DNA of 64,000 nt from Ampullaceana balthica (GCA_944989445.1 CALYLW010000163.1:1-64000); one strand, 5' to 3'. Positions 1-11,701 are shown, numbered from the stretch's first letter. Program-made: numbers and translations. The notes: generated by a model from the sequence alone, not told the origin.

Positions 1-344
1 GGATGGTTGGTTCTGCAACTTGACCTCCCGGTACAGTTTGTAATCGTCTTCTCTCGTAGTTGGCACCGTCTGTCGACGCCCTGACTGCCTGTGTTCGTCG
101 CTGGTTCAGACGTCGTTGCTGTGCTGGTTCCGACGTCGTTGTTTTGCTGGTTCTGGTTCGAGGCGTAAGCCCTACGCCCTACGCTTGACTCTCCCTCGAC
201 TTGTACGGTATGTAACCGACCCCTAGTACTAGCTAGTACAGTAGGTTCTGCACTGATGTGTTTTCGTCGTTTCTCTCACGTCGATTCTTGTGTTGTTGGC
301 GGTGCTTGGCAATCCTGAGACTCTTTCGTTGGCCCGGGCCCCCA
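1..344 (-). mobile_element. Leader (internal 5' region) of an LTR retrotransposon
   Basis: Read on the minus strand, this follows directly after the LTR at 345-986 and starts with a TGG-type primer-binding candidate, as expected between a 5' LTR and gag. It contains short CAACGACGTC-type repeats and no long open frame. Gag and pol would lie beyond the left window edge. The alternative, a solo LTR with unrelated flank, is less likely because of the TGG immediately after the LTR end. Confidence 0.55.
330..344 (-). promoter_or_regulatory. Candidate primer-binding site
   Basis: On the minus strand the 15 bases after the LTR terminus (ending AACA) read TGGGGGCCCGGGCCA. Starting with TGG right at the LTR border is the usual form of a site complementary to a tRNA 3' CCA end. 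I could not name the tRNA, and the segment is itself nearly palindromic, so the call is tentative. Confidence 0.4.
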
Positions 345-986
345 TGTTAAAGGTCTCATTCATTGGTGGATTATTGCTTGCTCTCCGCTACACACAACAT
401 ACACAAGAGATGACACAAGTCTGTGTAACGATGCAATGTTTATTCTGCTATACACAACTGTACAACTGGCTGTCTGCCTTGACATCAAATACATCTGTAT
501 ATAACTGGCTGTATGCTCAAGCATGCCCTCGGTCCGACTCGACCGCTCCTGGGCCCATGCTCAAGTCCTTTTCAGATCTACGTAAATACCAAAGTTTCCA
601 AGTCCCCTCGGTCCGACCCGACCGCTTCTGGGCGACGTTAAACTCAACTCTGTGTTACTGCAACCTTGCAGCTCCCCGGTCTATCCTGACCGGTCTGACC
701 GCACAACACTGTGCGAACTACACACTCTCTGCAACACACCGCACTCGTCTCGACTACTCTCTTATATACCCCCCCCAACTGGTCTCAACGACCCTGACGT
801 GTCCTCTGGTCATGTCCCTGACATATCCCGTGTGACCAGAAGCTCACTCAGACATTATTCCCGTGATAGGAGTTCATACCCGTCAACAACGCCTTGACCC
901 GACTCCAACACTGGCTCACAACAATCTCACAACAATCTCACAACAATCTCACAACAATCATTCGCAGTGATTCTCATACCCTGACA
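345..986 (-). mobile_element. LTR (copy A) of the same retrotransposon family as 41704-42266
   Basis: On the minus strand it runs from TGTCAGGGTATGAGAATC to AACA and matches the plus-strand LTR at 41704-42266 along its length. It keeps a TATATAAG box (761-768 on the plus strand) and an AATAAA signal (439-444). It is about 80 bp longer than the other copy because a segment near 520-630 is present twice, each time with a motif like CTCGGTCCGAC(C/T)CGACCGCT. No polypurine tract lies at its outer side (987 onward), so it is probably the 5' LTR of an element extending leftward. Confidence 0.85.
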
Positions 987-1620
987 GTCAGCAGATTTCG
1001 TTGTTGCCTTCTCATATTTAAAGATGAAACTATTTTAAAAACTATGTAATAGACATTCATGATCGACTTTTACTCCATATAATTATAGAACAGCTGGAAA
1101 CTATTTCCAAACATCCTCCACCAGTACTAGAAACGGAAAAAAGAAGAGAATTATCAATATTTTACCAGAACATTAAAATATTTTAAACTTTGTTTGACTA
1201 GTGATTTGGGTAAATGGTTCCAAGAGACAAATTTTAAATAAGTCAATACAAGTATTTTTCATTGTAACAAGTAAACAAAATTTAATTACAACGTTCTTTT
1301 ATAACATATTTTAATTGCAAATACTTGTTAAACAAGAAAGCAGCCAACTTTCAAATATTTAGACATAACCAAAAAACGGTTTTCATTCACATATCAACGG
1401 GCATCGATCTCACTATTTCCGTTTGGATAACAGACGTCATTAGTTATTCAGGTCAATAGAAACGCGTGTCTCGTGTTGAACTCTCAACCTCTTTGACCTT
1501 TCACAACACAGTACAGAGAGATATGAGTTAGACAATAGTAAGTTGGTGGGGATTTGGGGGGGGGGACTTAAGGGGGAATTTATTGTAAGAAAAGGAATAA
1601 TGGGTTGGCCAATGACAGAA
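987..1620. other. AT-rich spacer, nothing recognised
   Basis: No coding, RNA or repeat signature was recognised apart from a short G-run near 1549-1565. Confidence 0.5.
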
Positions 1621-1707
1621 CAGATAAGATCAGATAAGAAGCGATAAGATCAGATAAGAACCGATAAGATCAGATAAGAAGCGATAAGAGCAGATATGCC
1701 GAGATAA
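1621..1707. repeat. GATAAG-rich tandem repeat (10/20-bp period)
   Basis: About eight GATAAG copies alternate as GATAAGATCA and GATAAGAA(G/C)C. The LINE in this window ends with GATAAGATAAGAA near 13940-13953, so this could be an expanded LINE tail, but no LINE sequence adjoins it. GATAAG is also a GATA-factor core; use as a regulatory site is not shown. Confidence 0.8.
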
Positions 1708-2190
1708 ACGATATTAATGATATTAAAAAGTGAATAGCTGGTACCTTGGAACCTCTTATAACTAGCATAACTCGTTCCAAGAATATTACTCGTTAAACGA
1801 AACAAATTTTCTTATAGAGATCAATATAAAATACGATAATGCTTTCCATGCTGAAAAAATACTCATTTAAAAAAGAAATATTAACATTTATTCAAATTTA
1901 ATTGCTTATAAATTGTTAAGGAATCTAAAAACTTGGAATACAATTTAGATTTGAAACAAAAGATATAAATAAAAATGTGAGTTTAAATGACAAATAATTA
2001 ATCATTTTTAACTAGAAAACTGTCTAAAGACATTTGTTTTTGCCAACGCTTGAAAATTTGACGAAAATGTGTCGTAACCGTTTCGTAGACATTCTTGACA
2101 CTCCCTTTGAAGCATTCATCTCCTTAATTTTGTTTTTGTTCTTGGGAATAGTGCAGATCGTTGATGTTGACCGATTGTATGTGCGAGCTA
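1708..2190. other. AT-rich spacer
   Basis: No gene seen. Open frames that cross into the next repeat on both strands owe their length to the 30-bp array and look like chance. Confidence 0.5.
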
Positions 2191-2370
2191 GATTAGCCAC
2201 GTCACACCTTGTTCTCGCTAGATTAGCCACGTCACACCTTGTTCTCGCTAGATTAGCCACGTCACACCTTGTTCTCGCTAGATTAGCCACGTCACACCTT
2301 GTTCTCGCTAGATTAGCCACGTCACACCTTGTTCTCGCTAGATTAGCCACGTCACACCTTTTTCTCGCTT
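2191..2370. repeat. 30-bp minisatellite, six units
   Basis: Exactly six units beginning GATTAGCCACGTCACACC. The first five are identical and the sixth differs at two positions. Because 30 is divisible by three and the unit lacks stops in some frames, it keeps overlapping frames open on both strands. Confidence 0.97.
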
Positions 2371-2642
2371 TTAAATGATTTTACGTTTCATTTCAAAAGT
2401 TATTTTTCTCTCTTATGATTGTCTTCTTGTGGTTTTTTTCATCGAAGACATTTTAGCACATGTTATTACACTTTGCACATAAAAAAATTACGAATACTGT
2501 CTGAATACAAAATTTGTAAAATCGGGTGATCACACACGAACACAATACGCTAACAGATCACGTGATAAACACAGACTAAGGCATTGGCGCGGAAGTCGCG
2601 GCTCACAAATGAATGTCGGGAATAAATAAATGTAAAAATATA
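2371..2642. other. AT-rich spacer left of the fold-back
   Basis: No feature recognised. Confidence 0.5.
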
Positions 2643-2952
2643 ATTTTTAAAAACCACGTTTTTATAAGTGGACTAAAAAGAAGAAAATAATTTAAAACTT
2701 CTAAGTTTAAGTACTTTCATGTAATATGACTAAAACGTGGGGCGGGCGCTTATGAGGTTTAACATATGTGGTTCACTCATTCTCTCACTTATAGATCTCT
2801 CTTTTGCCTTCTAAATTAGAAATCTTTCATTTTTATACCAAAAACCCGCCCCACGTTTTTAGTCATATTCAATCGAAGTACTTGAACTTACAAGTTTTAA
2901 ATTATTTTCTTCTTTTTAGTCCACTTGTAAAAACTTGGTTTTTTAAAAATCA
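2643..2952. repeat. Fold-back (long inverted repeat) element
   Basis: The left arm (about 2643-2747) is the reverse complement of the right arm (about 2844-2952) with few mismatches over roughly 105 bp, around a ~95-bp loop. Shared marks are ACCACGTTTTTATAAGTGG/CCACTTGTAAAAACTTGG, AAGAAGAAAATAATTTAAAAC and ACGTGGGGCGGG. A further partial copy of the arm follows directly at about 2965-3072, and a related stretch occurs at 45080-45180. This is a fold-back or MITE-like palindrome. Confidence 0.88.
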
Positions 2953-2964
2953 TTTTTTACCTTT

Positions 2965-3380
2965 ATTTATTTTATTCTTTTTAGTCCACTAATAAAAACG
3001 TGGTTTTTAACAATATTTTTTTACCTCTATTTATTTTACCAAACACCTCATCAGCGCCCGCCCAACGTTTAATAACAAAGCGATGAGGTCACGGGTTGAA
3101 CTCATCACGTGAAATTAAGCTACGGCAGGCGGTTGCGGATGCCTATTTACTAAAATATAGATTAACTAAAAAGTTCAATAATTTAATAACCGTACATTCG
3201 ATCGATCTGAAATTTTGATACAATGCATTGTCATCCGAGATCTATCTGTGGTAAAATTTTCAGATCTCTAGGACCATTAGAAATGGTTCAATTTTACGTT
3301 GCCAGATTTGAAAAAAATTGTGGACAGTGTGACAATGCCACAGGAACAAAAGCGAGTTAACTAATAAAGCGTGGTTAATA
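2965..3380 (+). repeat. Family-D related dispersed repeat, architecture 3
   Basis: It starts with an AAAAACGTGGTTTTT-type motif and contains ATCTGAAATTTTGATAC preceded by the CGATCGATC-type motif near 3200. It continues with a GATCTATCTGTGGTAAAA stretch and ends in an AGTTAACTAATAAAG-like motif. A second copy with the same order is at 45080-45570. It shares only the core with the architectures at 3381-4478 and 9829-11333. Confidence 0.8.
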
Positions 3381-4478
3381 AAACAAACCCGTAAAAACAA
3401 AGTTTTTGACTATAAATCCCTTATATATGAGACATAACTAACAGTATTGATTATTTTCAAACATTTACAGACTGAATCTGTCTTAACTCAAGTTTGCTTC
3501 ATAACCCTAGGGGGGAGGGGTGGGTGGGAGGGGGAGAGGGGAAAAGTCTGGTCACCGATTCGCTTGACCGAGCTCAGCGTGACACGTAAAATGTAAACAA
3601 AAGCACCCCGTCGTTTCGTTGGGTCGCCTCAATGCGTCAGCTCAAACTTTCACGTGGGAAAAAAACAATAACAAACCGTGAATTTGAATTACATACCTCA
3701 TATAAGGATAAACTAAAAATGCATTAATTTAATTACGGTACGTTCAATCGATCTGAAATTTCGATACGATGCATTGTTAGGTCAGACGGGTCAGTGTGCC
3801 AAATTTCAGCTCGATCGAATAACGGGAAGTGGGTCATTTTCGACTTTTGTTTTTCCGCCCGCCCATGAGATGGTGAGATGATGAGACGGCCGCGAAGTTA
3901 ATATAAGGGATTTAATAAAACAAACCCGTAAAAACAAAGTTTTTGACTATAAATCCCTTATATATGAGACATAACTAACAGTATTGATTATTTTCAAACA
4001 TTTACAGACTGAATCTGTCTTAACTCAACTTTGCATCATAACCCTAGTGGGGGGAGGGGTGGGTGGGGGGAGGGGTGGGTGGGGGGGGGGAGAGGGGAAA
4101 AGTCTGGTCACCGATTCGCTTGACCGAGCTCAGAGTGACACGTAAAATGTAAACAAAAGCGCCCGTCGCTTCGTTGGGTCGCCTCAATGCGTCAGCTCAA
4201 AATTTCACGTGGCAAAAAAACAATAACAAACCGTGAATTAAAATTACATACCTCATATAAGGATAAACTAAAAATGCATTAATTTAATTACGGTACGTTC
4301 GATCGATCTGAAATTTTGATACGATGCATTGTTAGGTCAGACGGTTCCGTGTGCCAAATTGCAGTTCGATCGGATCATGGGAAGTGGGTCATTTTCGTCT
4401 TCTGTTTTTCCGCCCGCCCGCCGAGCCCAAGACAGAGAGAGAGATAGAGACGGCCGCGAAGTTAATATAAGGGATTTA
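3381..4478 (+). repeat. Family D, tandem dimer (~540-bp units)
   Basis: Two head-to-tail units (3381-3917 and 3918-4478). Each starts AAACAAACCCGTAAAAAC and soon reaches TATAAATCCCTTATATA. Each then has a G-rich stretch, a GTCACCGATTCGCTTGACC module, the core ATCTGAAATTT(T/C)GATAC and ATTTCAGCTCGATCG or a close variant. Each ends GTTAATATAAGGGATTT. The AAATCCCTTATAT near the start and ATATAAGGGATTT at the end form a subterminal inverted repeat. Other copies are at 45679-46144, 53822-54841 (inverted) and 60075-60618. No coding capacity, so probably a non-autonomous element. Confidence 0.93.
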
Positions 4479-5390
4479 AAAAGGGACTTCCCATTTCTAC
4501 GTAACTCGTAATGCGAAATATCACTCGTCAAGGGAGGAACTTCTTCACATTTTTAGCCTCGTTATGCGAATTACTCGTTATAAGAGGAGCTCGTATGAGA
4601 GGTTCCACTGTATTTGCGTAAATTTCTAGTACCTAGTCTAAGGTGTCAAAGAGTTCTTTTCTATAACTATAATGAAATGGTTTCCCCAAATTTTCTGAAC
4701 CCTTAAAAGATGTTTTACTGTAAGTCTTCAACCCAATGCAAATTAAACAATGAACGCATTTGTATAAAATACTTGGTGCATATTTTATTATACATTTTCT
4801 CTACAATATCTCCATATATTTACTCAAATGTAGTCACCACGTAACAGTATGAGAATCCCTGATTTAACAGATTTCTTCTCCTAAAATTTGAAATAAAATA
4901 ATTTCACCAGATCGAAGATTTTTTCCCCCATTTTTTCTTCCCACTCCCCCACCCCCCCTCCCCCCTTTGCCATTCTAAAATTCTTCCATATCCTTGTTAT
5001 AATACAGCTGCTAAATCTACATTTTTTCCGCCTGTCTTCTAGCAGTTGGTTGGCGTGATCTTAAGATGCTTACCGGTTGACACTTGGCAACCTGTCACAG
5101 AGCGCCGTGCCGGGCCGGTGAGAAAATCCATAAGTTCCGTATTTATTCACCTGGTCTTTCAATGGTGTTGGTTGTTTTGTTTTTGTTTTAATTTTTTATA
5201 AAGAATATTATTTCCGATGTGATTCTTCACGACTCGACAATCTTTTCTACAGGTTCTAGGATCACAGAAGGGGCGACCGTGGTGGTCAGTGCAAATTGGT
5301 TAAAGTCATAATATCATATATCATTTTTTTGAACGGTAGTGATTAATCTAGTGACTAATCTCACTGCACTTGTGATTCACGTGAGAGCAG
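4479..5390. other. Spacer with polypyrimidine tract
   Basis: No gene recognised. A T/C-only stretch lies at about 4919-4970. Confidence 0.5.
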
Positions 5391-5690
5391 AGCGCTCAAC
5401 ATTTTGTTTGGATAACCAGCCGTTAGCCAGGGGACCTCAAAGCGCTCAAAATTTGGTTTGGATAACCAGCCGCTAGTCAGGGGTCCTCAGAGCCCTCAAT
5501 ATTTGGTTTGGATAACCAGCCGTTAGCTATGGGTCCGCAGAGGGCTCAATATTTGGTTTGGATGACCAGCCGTTAGCCAGGGGTCCTCAGGGCGCTCAAT
5601 ATTTTTTTGGATGACCAGCCGTTAGCCAGGGGTCCTCAGAGCGCGCAATATTTGGTTTGCATGACCAGCCGTTAGCCAGGGGTCCTCAAA
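5391..5690. repeat. 50-bp minisatellite, six units
   Basis: Units begin AGCGCTCAATATTTGG and contain GACCAGCCGTTAGCCAGGGG, with several substitutions between units. It is unrelated in sequence to the 50-bp array at 29.65 kb. Confidence 0.95.
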
Positions 5691-6030
5691 AAAGAACATT
5701 GGGGTCATGAGGTAATACAATATTAAACAGTGCGTTGATAAATATCTAAGCAGCAATTAAAGATGTTCCGAGGTAAAAATTTAATCGCGAATCAAAAATT
5801 AACATTTTATATTTACGAGCTTGTTATTCATTGTTCAAACGTATCCTGTCTAACGATGCATATTGTTATGTAAATAATTGGTTATATTACAAAAACCATA
5901 ACTAAAAATAAAATTCAGATTAAAGTTCAGAATAGCACCAATAGCTTTGATAGATAGAAATGACATCACATACAATTCCAGGGTGCGAGTGAGACATTAT
6001 ACATCAGAGTTATCTAACAGTTGACGACAC
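5691..6030. other. Spacer, nothing recognised
   Basis: AT-rich, with no supported feature. Confidence 0.45.
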
Positions 6031-6384
6031 ATTAAATCATTAAACCTTGAAACACAAGAGTACAGATAGCAGATTAGAAGAACAAAGTAGCAATAGTAAC
6101 AACGCATAATGCAATTAACTTTAACATGAAATACAATACCAAGATAGAAATAGGGATAAAAACACTTTTCTTATTCTGTATGCAGAAAACAAACATACAA
6201 ATTTTCGTTCTTCCCGTCTGGAATTCGGACGTGTTATGGGTTGCCTGATGAAACCAGGAAAACCAACATTTAAAACTCTTATAAAAATGCAGGACTAGAC
6301 ATGACCTATGGATAAGCATGGGACGCAATACTCTTCTGTGTAGAAGGAGCTTCTGTAACTGATAAGTTAAGAAAATAAGATCCT
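6031..6384 (+). mobile_element. 3' fragment of a CR1/Jockey-type LINE, degraded
   Basis: Nucleotide match to the end of the LINE at 13590-13950. Shared blocks include AAATCATTAAACCTTGAAAC, a GATAAAAACAC stretch, TTCTTCCCGTC(T/C)GGAATTCGG, AAAAATGCAGGACTA and AGAAGGAGC. An internal deletion and substitutions destroy the reading frame. An open frame on the opposite strand here is antisense to the LINE and was not accepted. Confidence 0.9.
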
Positions 6385-7730
6385 CAAAATTGATTTCAAC
6401 CAGTCTGGTCATTCAGAGAGCAAACAATATGTGCTTTGCATACAAAATTACTAACAGTATATATATCGGGCTGGGAGAAAAGAACAACACACATGAAGAC
6501 CAACAGGCCGTGTGTATTACGATACAGCACTACAAACACCGGGTTGACGCCCCCCCCCCACACACACACTCCACCCACCCCCATCCCGCCTGTGACGTGG
6601 TTTACGATCAATCCAGACCCTGATCTCCCCATCTCTTGCGGCCATTGATCTAAAATTGGATGGTGGTGGTGTTAAGGGGGCAATTGAAGCAGCACCGTGC
6701 CCGGAATGGATGAGTGGTCCCCTGATATTTGGCTGGATGTCAAGGTCAGAGTTTGGCCATTTAGAGTAACCTCCACAGTCCACAGCGTCACACCTTTCCC
6801 CGCCCCTGCCACCACCAGGTCTCCCCAAGTCAGTTGAATTAAAAGCACCCAAGTCAAACGCAGTGATTGCCCCTTTCGTCCGACAGACCACTTCCTGTTT
6901 GTAAACTAAATGCCACTCCCCTCTCCCAACCTTACTGTAATTGTTTCGCTGTAGCAGTTGCACTTTTAAATTGAACCTCTTTTTTTTTCAACCACTGATT
7001 CCCTTGACGCTTCAGAGAGAAATCACTAGAATTGTGTCATCTGCAATACTTGATGCTATTTTCTTCTAGTCAAGTTATATCATCAATGTAAGTCATTCAC
7101 AATACTTAATTAATGGTGGAAATGAAAATTATTTAATAACTAGTGTATCACCCGTCAAAAATGACGGACGTTTTCAAAATAAATGGACATCAGATTAGAA
7201 AATAACGTAATACAGAACTTTCATTTATTTTATTTATTTTTATTTATTTATTTCCCTATTAAACAATTTTATGCAGAACGTTCGAAAAGTGTTATTTTTG
7301 GTGCAGTAATTTGGTGCGCTGCTTTCTAAAATTAGAAACAGCATTACATTACAACCATACAGACGACAGGAATTATGTATATTGATGATTCCAAGTGTTT
7401 TTAAATGAAAGATATGCAATGGGAAAATCAAGCTAACAATGTATACCAACAAGATGACGACAATCAGATTAAATTGTTTAAAAATGAATGATTATCATTG
7501 TTGGTTTATTATGTTTTTCATACATTTTTATGCCACGAACGTTCCTAAGTTCTTCAATTTTCAATATGGATATCAGATTTCAGACCACACTCCCATCTTC
7601 CTGTTTTGACCAGCGCCCCATAAACTAACGTTTGACACAGTCCATTATGACTATGGCCAACATCTACGTCAGATCAACAGCATTAGGTCCCTGGTCTTAC
7701 TTGACAGACAAGCCTAAATAACGGCCAGGG
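6385..7730. other. Spacer with C/CA-rich simple sequence
   Basis: A poly-C plus CA run lies at about 6550-6570. The stretch 6640-6960 has more even base composition and open frames up to about 150 codons on the minus strand, but no recognisable domain. An ACTAGTGTATCACCCGTC motif near 7140 could be a MITE end; its partner was not found. Confidence 0.4.
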
Positions 7731-7841
7731 TGTAATATCCCCAGTAATATCCCCAGTAGTTTCCCCAATAATATCCCCAGTATTATCCCCAGTAATATCC
7801 CCAGTAATATCCCCAGTAATATCCCCAGTAATATCCCCAGA
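7731..7841. repeat. 12-bp tandem repeat (TAATATCCCCAG)
   Basis: About nine units with a few variants such as TAGTTTCCCCAA. Confidence 0.95.
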
Positions 7842-7917
7842 ACTCACAATTCCTTGGCCCCTCGATCATCTCATTTCTTAGACAGCAGATGATAAAAGTT
7901 ATTTTAACAGCACGCTC

Positions 7918-8490
7918 GTGGAGACAGTGAGCCAATGGAGTCAGTGGACAAATGGAGTCAGCGGGCCAATGGAGTTATTGGCACCAATGGATTCAGTGGA
8001 CCAATGGATTCAGTGGACCAATGGAGTCAGTGGACCAATGGAGTCAGTGGACCAATGGAGTCAATGGACCAATGGATTCAGTGGACCAATGGATTCAGTG
8101 GACCAATGGAGTCAGTGGACCAATGGAGTCAGTGGACCAATGGATTTAGTGGACCAATGGAGTCAATGGGCCAATGGAGTCAGTGGGCCAATGGAGTCAG
8201 TGGGCCAATGGAGTTAGTGGGCCAATGGAGTCAGTGGACCAATGGAGTTAGTGGACCAATGGATTCAGTGGGCCAATGGAGTCAGTGGGCCAATGGAGTC
8301 AGTGGACAAATGGAGTCAGTGGGCCAATGGAGTCAGTTGACCAATGGAGTCAGTGGACCAATGGAGTCAGTGGACCAATGGAGTCAGTGGACCAATGGAT
8401 TCAGTTGACCAATGGAGTCAGTGGACCAATGGATTCAGTGGTCAAATTGAGTCAGACTGACAATAGAGTCAGTGGGACAATGGAGTCAAA
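7918..8490. repeat. 17-bp satellite, about 32 units
   Basis: The unit is AATGGAGTCAGTGGACC with variants (GATTCAG, GGGCCAATGG). Since 17 is not divisible by three and the unit has no plus-strand stop, all three frames stay open and read the same 17-residue peptide repeat (for example QWSQWTNGVSGPMESVD). No signal peptide, splice site or flanking coding sequence supports expression. Confidence 0.97.
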
Positions 8491-9166
8491 CAATAGGAGT
8501 GCACTTAATACATCGAAAAAACACCATTTCTTAGGAATACATGTCTGTTCAGTCACGGATGGCAAGATTTAGCCATCAAAAGATAACATTGTGACAAGTA
8601 CTGTTAATAAATGTTAGGGACGGATATACTTGAAATGTGATTTTATGAATGTGTAATACGATCCTAACTTAATCTCTGCAATAGTTTAATCTATAGTGGT
8701 CGATCTCAGTAAAATATCTATATCTCAAATCTAGATCCTAGTCTCATAGATCTGATGACATAGCTAAACAGTTTAGACAACAGATTTATAATCTGAGTGT
8801 ATTGATTAAATCTAATCACCTCACTACTTAGATCAATAAAAAATCAACTATCATTTAAAATCAAATTTTTTACGATTAATTTAATTTAAATCTTTGAGTT
8901 TTGTTTTAAAATATTTAGTTTTATTCTTCTAAACGCCCATAAGGTTTGATTGATTAGAAATCAATATTGATAAGATTGATTGATCTGTAATCGATATTGA
9001 TAGTTGCGTCATATCATCATTACCCCACTGAGGGCTGCCCAGCCTCAAGCCATGCGTGGCGTCTGGCTTCACGAGACCAATCAGACGAGATGGCCGACTC
9101 GCGTGCCATTAGTGTCACGTGGTGACTAGGTGAGTTCCAAAATGGACGTCTGGAGTAATAGGTGGA
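8491..9166. other. AT-rich spacer
   Basis: No gene or RNA seen. Confidence 0.5.
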
Positions 9167-9228
9167 GGTTCTCACTGGGGGAATGTGGGGTAACAGGTGG
9201 TTCTCACTGGGGGAATGTGGGGTAACAA
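9167..9228. repeat. Short direct duplication
   Basis: The ~31-bp stretch GTTCTCACTGGGGGAATG... is present twice in a row. Confidence 0.9.
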
Positions 9229-9377
9229 TGTGTAATTTATTTGAGTTTTTTTTAATGTCGAAGATTTCTGAAGTATTTGGAAGTTAATTGAAAAAAGGGT
9301 TACAATTAAATCTTTTAGAAACAAGTAAGAACAAAAACCTAAATAGACACACAAGAGAAGAAGAGGCGTATATAGAA

Positions 9378-9378
<1 letters not shown>

Positions 9379-9418
<40 letters not shown>

Positions 9419-9423
9419 TAGAA

Positions 9424-9498
<75 letters not shown>

Positions 9499-9506
9499 GA
9501 GTGAGA

Positions 9507-9587
<81 letters not shown>
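9379..9587. repeat. (GA)n microsatellite
   Basis: About 200 bp of nearly pure GA with a few interruptions (CAGA, GTGA). It abuts the hAT-like element at 9607. Confidence 0.99.
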
Positions 9588-9606
9588 GCGGAAAAATATC
9601 TAATGA

Positions 9607-11701
9607 CAGGGGCAGATTAAGACTGTACGGGGCCCCTGGCTGCAATTCAAACTGGGGCCCTATCCAGCCAGTGTACCTTTAGATAAAATGATTGCTAGCG
9701 CTAATATAAGACTGCAACTTGTAACTATTCAGCAAATAGTTTATTCATGAACAACCGAACAAGAAGAAATAACTGTTTGCCGGTATCGTAAAATTGACTG
9801 TAAAAGCCAATTTAAAAAATAATTTTAAAAACCCGTAAAAAACCAAGCTTTTCACTATAAATCCTTTATATACGAGACGTAACTAAAAGAATGTTCATTA
9901 TAATACGCAGCGCCAAACCATCCAGAAATACAAAATTGCAGTTGTGTCGTAAAACATGTTTAATATAATGCGCACCGATCAGGAATATGTTTATAAAAAG
10001 AGTTGTCAATAAAATACGCACCTTATTGCGCGACAGAAAGGTTGTTCAATATAAAACGCACCGCGACGCTCTATCTCAAAAAATAGCATGATACATAGGA
10101 ATAAATAAAATAATCTAAAAAATCTATAATTTTAATTACGGTACATGCGATCGATCTGAAATTTTGATACATTGTTTTTATCATCAGTACGAAACTGCCT
10201 GCAAAATTTCAGCTCGCTAGCTTACGAGCAAGTGGGTTAAAAATCGATCAAAAGCTTTTGGCGACAAGCAAGCAATCAAGCAATCAGGGTCGCAGACACC
10301 ACGAGTTAATATAAAGGATTTAATAATATAAAAAAACCGTAAAAAAAACAAGTTTTTTACTATAAATCCTTTATTTACGAGAAGTAACTAAAAGAATGTT
10401 CATTATAATACGCAGCGCAAGACCATCCAAAAATACAAAATTGCAGTTGTGTCGTAAAACGTGTTTAATATAATGCGCACCGATCGGGAATATGTTTATA
10501 AAAAGAGTTGTCAATAAAATACGCACCTTATTGCGCGACAGAAAGGTTGTTCAATATAATACGCACCGCAACGCTCTATCTCAAAAAATAGCATGATACA
10601 TAGGAATAAATAAAATAATCTAAAAAATCAAATAATTTAATTACGGTACATGCGATCGATCTGAAATTTTGATACATTGTTTTTATTATCGGTACGAAAC
10701 TGCCTGCAACATTTCAGCTCGCTAGCTTACGAGCAAGTGGGTTAAAAATCGATCAAAAGTTTTGGCGACAAGCAAGCAAGCAAGGGCGGGCGGCCGCAGA
10801 CATCACGAGTTAATATAAAAGATTTTTTTTAAAAAACCCGTAAATAACCAAGTTTTTCACTATAAATCCTTAATGTACGAGAAGTAACTAAAAGAATGTT
10901 CATTATAATACGCAGCGCCAGACCATCCAGAAATACAAAATTGCAGTTGTGTCGTAAAACATGTTTAATATAATGCACACCGATCAGGAATATGTTTATA
11001 AAAAGAGTTGTCAATAAAATACGCACCTTATTGCGTGACAGAAAGGTTGTTCAATATAATACGCACCGCGACGCACTATCTCAAAAAATAGCATGATACA
11101 TAGGAAAAAATAAAATAATCTAAAAAATCAATAATTTAATTACGGTACATGCGATCGATCTGAAATTTTGATACATTGTTTTTATCATCGGTACAAAACT
11201 GCCTGCAAAATTTCAGCTCGCTAGCTTACGAGCAAGTGGGTTAAAAATCGATCAAAAGTTTTGGCGACAGCAAGCAAGCAAGGGTGGGCGGCCGCAGAGA
11301 CCACGAGTTAATATAAAGGATTTAAAAATACTAATTTTTTAAAAATGCCACAACCCACCGGGTACGATACCGCGAACGCTTGCGCCAAAAGGCTTTATAT
11401 ATCCGATTAGACCACCAGAACTCGACAAAAATTTGTCAATTCAAGATATTTAAGTAATATTCTTTATTAATTTCTGCTTGTGAGCCAATCAAATCAGGTT
11501 TTGTCGATTACTATTTTAAGACTATCGTTTCGGAATAGATATGAGATTTGTTATAGTAGATATGATTTTATTAATTTTTAAAATTTATCATATTTTCAGC
11601 GATTCGTGTAAACATTTTTCCATCTTTATTATAAAATATACTAAATTTGGGGGCCCCTAAATCATTGGGGGCCCCTGGCTTTAGCCCGTTCAGCTCCCTC
11701 C
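9607..11701. mobile_element. hAT-like non-autonomous element hosting a three-unit tandem array
   Basis: The left end begins CAGGGGCAGATTAAGAC and continues to GGGGCCCCTGGC. The right end reads GGGGGCCCCTGGCTTTAGC and stops at AGCTCCCTCC, an imperfect inverted counterpart. The flanks TCTAATGA (9599-9606) and TATAATGA (11702-11709) match at seven of eight bases, as expected for an aged 8-bp hAT target duplication. Inside are three ~500-bp units. No transposase frame is present. The terminal inverted repeat is weak, so the exact ends are less certain than the array. Confidence 0.6.
9829..11333 (+). repeat. Family-D related tandem trimer, architecture 2
   Basis: Three units of about 500 bp (starts near 9829, 10333 and 10834). 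Each begins AACCCGTAAAAAACC or similar, then ACTATAAATCCTTTAT. Each holds several ATAATACGCA(C/G)C-like motifs and the core ATCTGAAATTTTGATAC, then ATTTCAGCTCGCTAGC, and ends GAGTTAATATAAAGGATTT. Start, core and end resemble family D; the middle (GTTCATTATAATACGCAGCG and so on) is different. Confidence 0.92.

Noticed and set aside
290..897. 181-codon plus-strand frame and a shorter overlapping frame
   Set aside because: They are antisense to the LTR and leader and recur at the other LTR copy, so they follow the LTR sequence and not a gene.
6517..6963. 148-codon minus-strand frame
   Set aside because: The Gly-rich part comes from the C/CA simple sequence; the rest has no recognisable domain.
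7731..8490. Possible CRISPR array because of regular short repeats
   Set aside because: Units are contiguous without unique spacers; all such arrays in the window are ordinary tandem repeats.
9172..9645. Long Leu-Ser and Arg-Glu repeat frames over the GA tract
   Set aside because: Dinucleotide repeats automatically give such frames on both strands.
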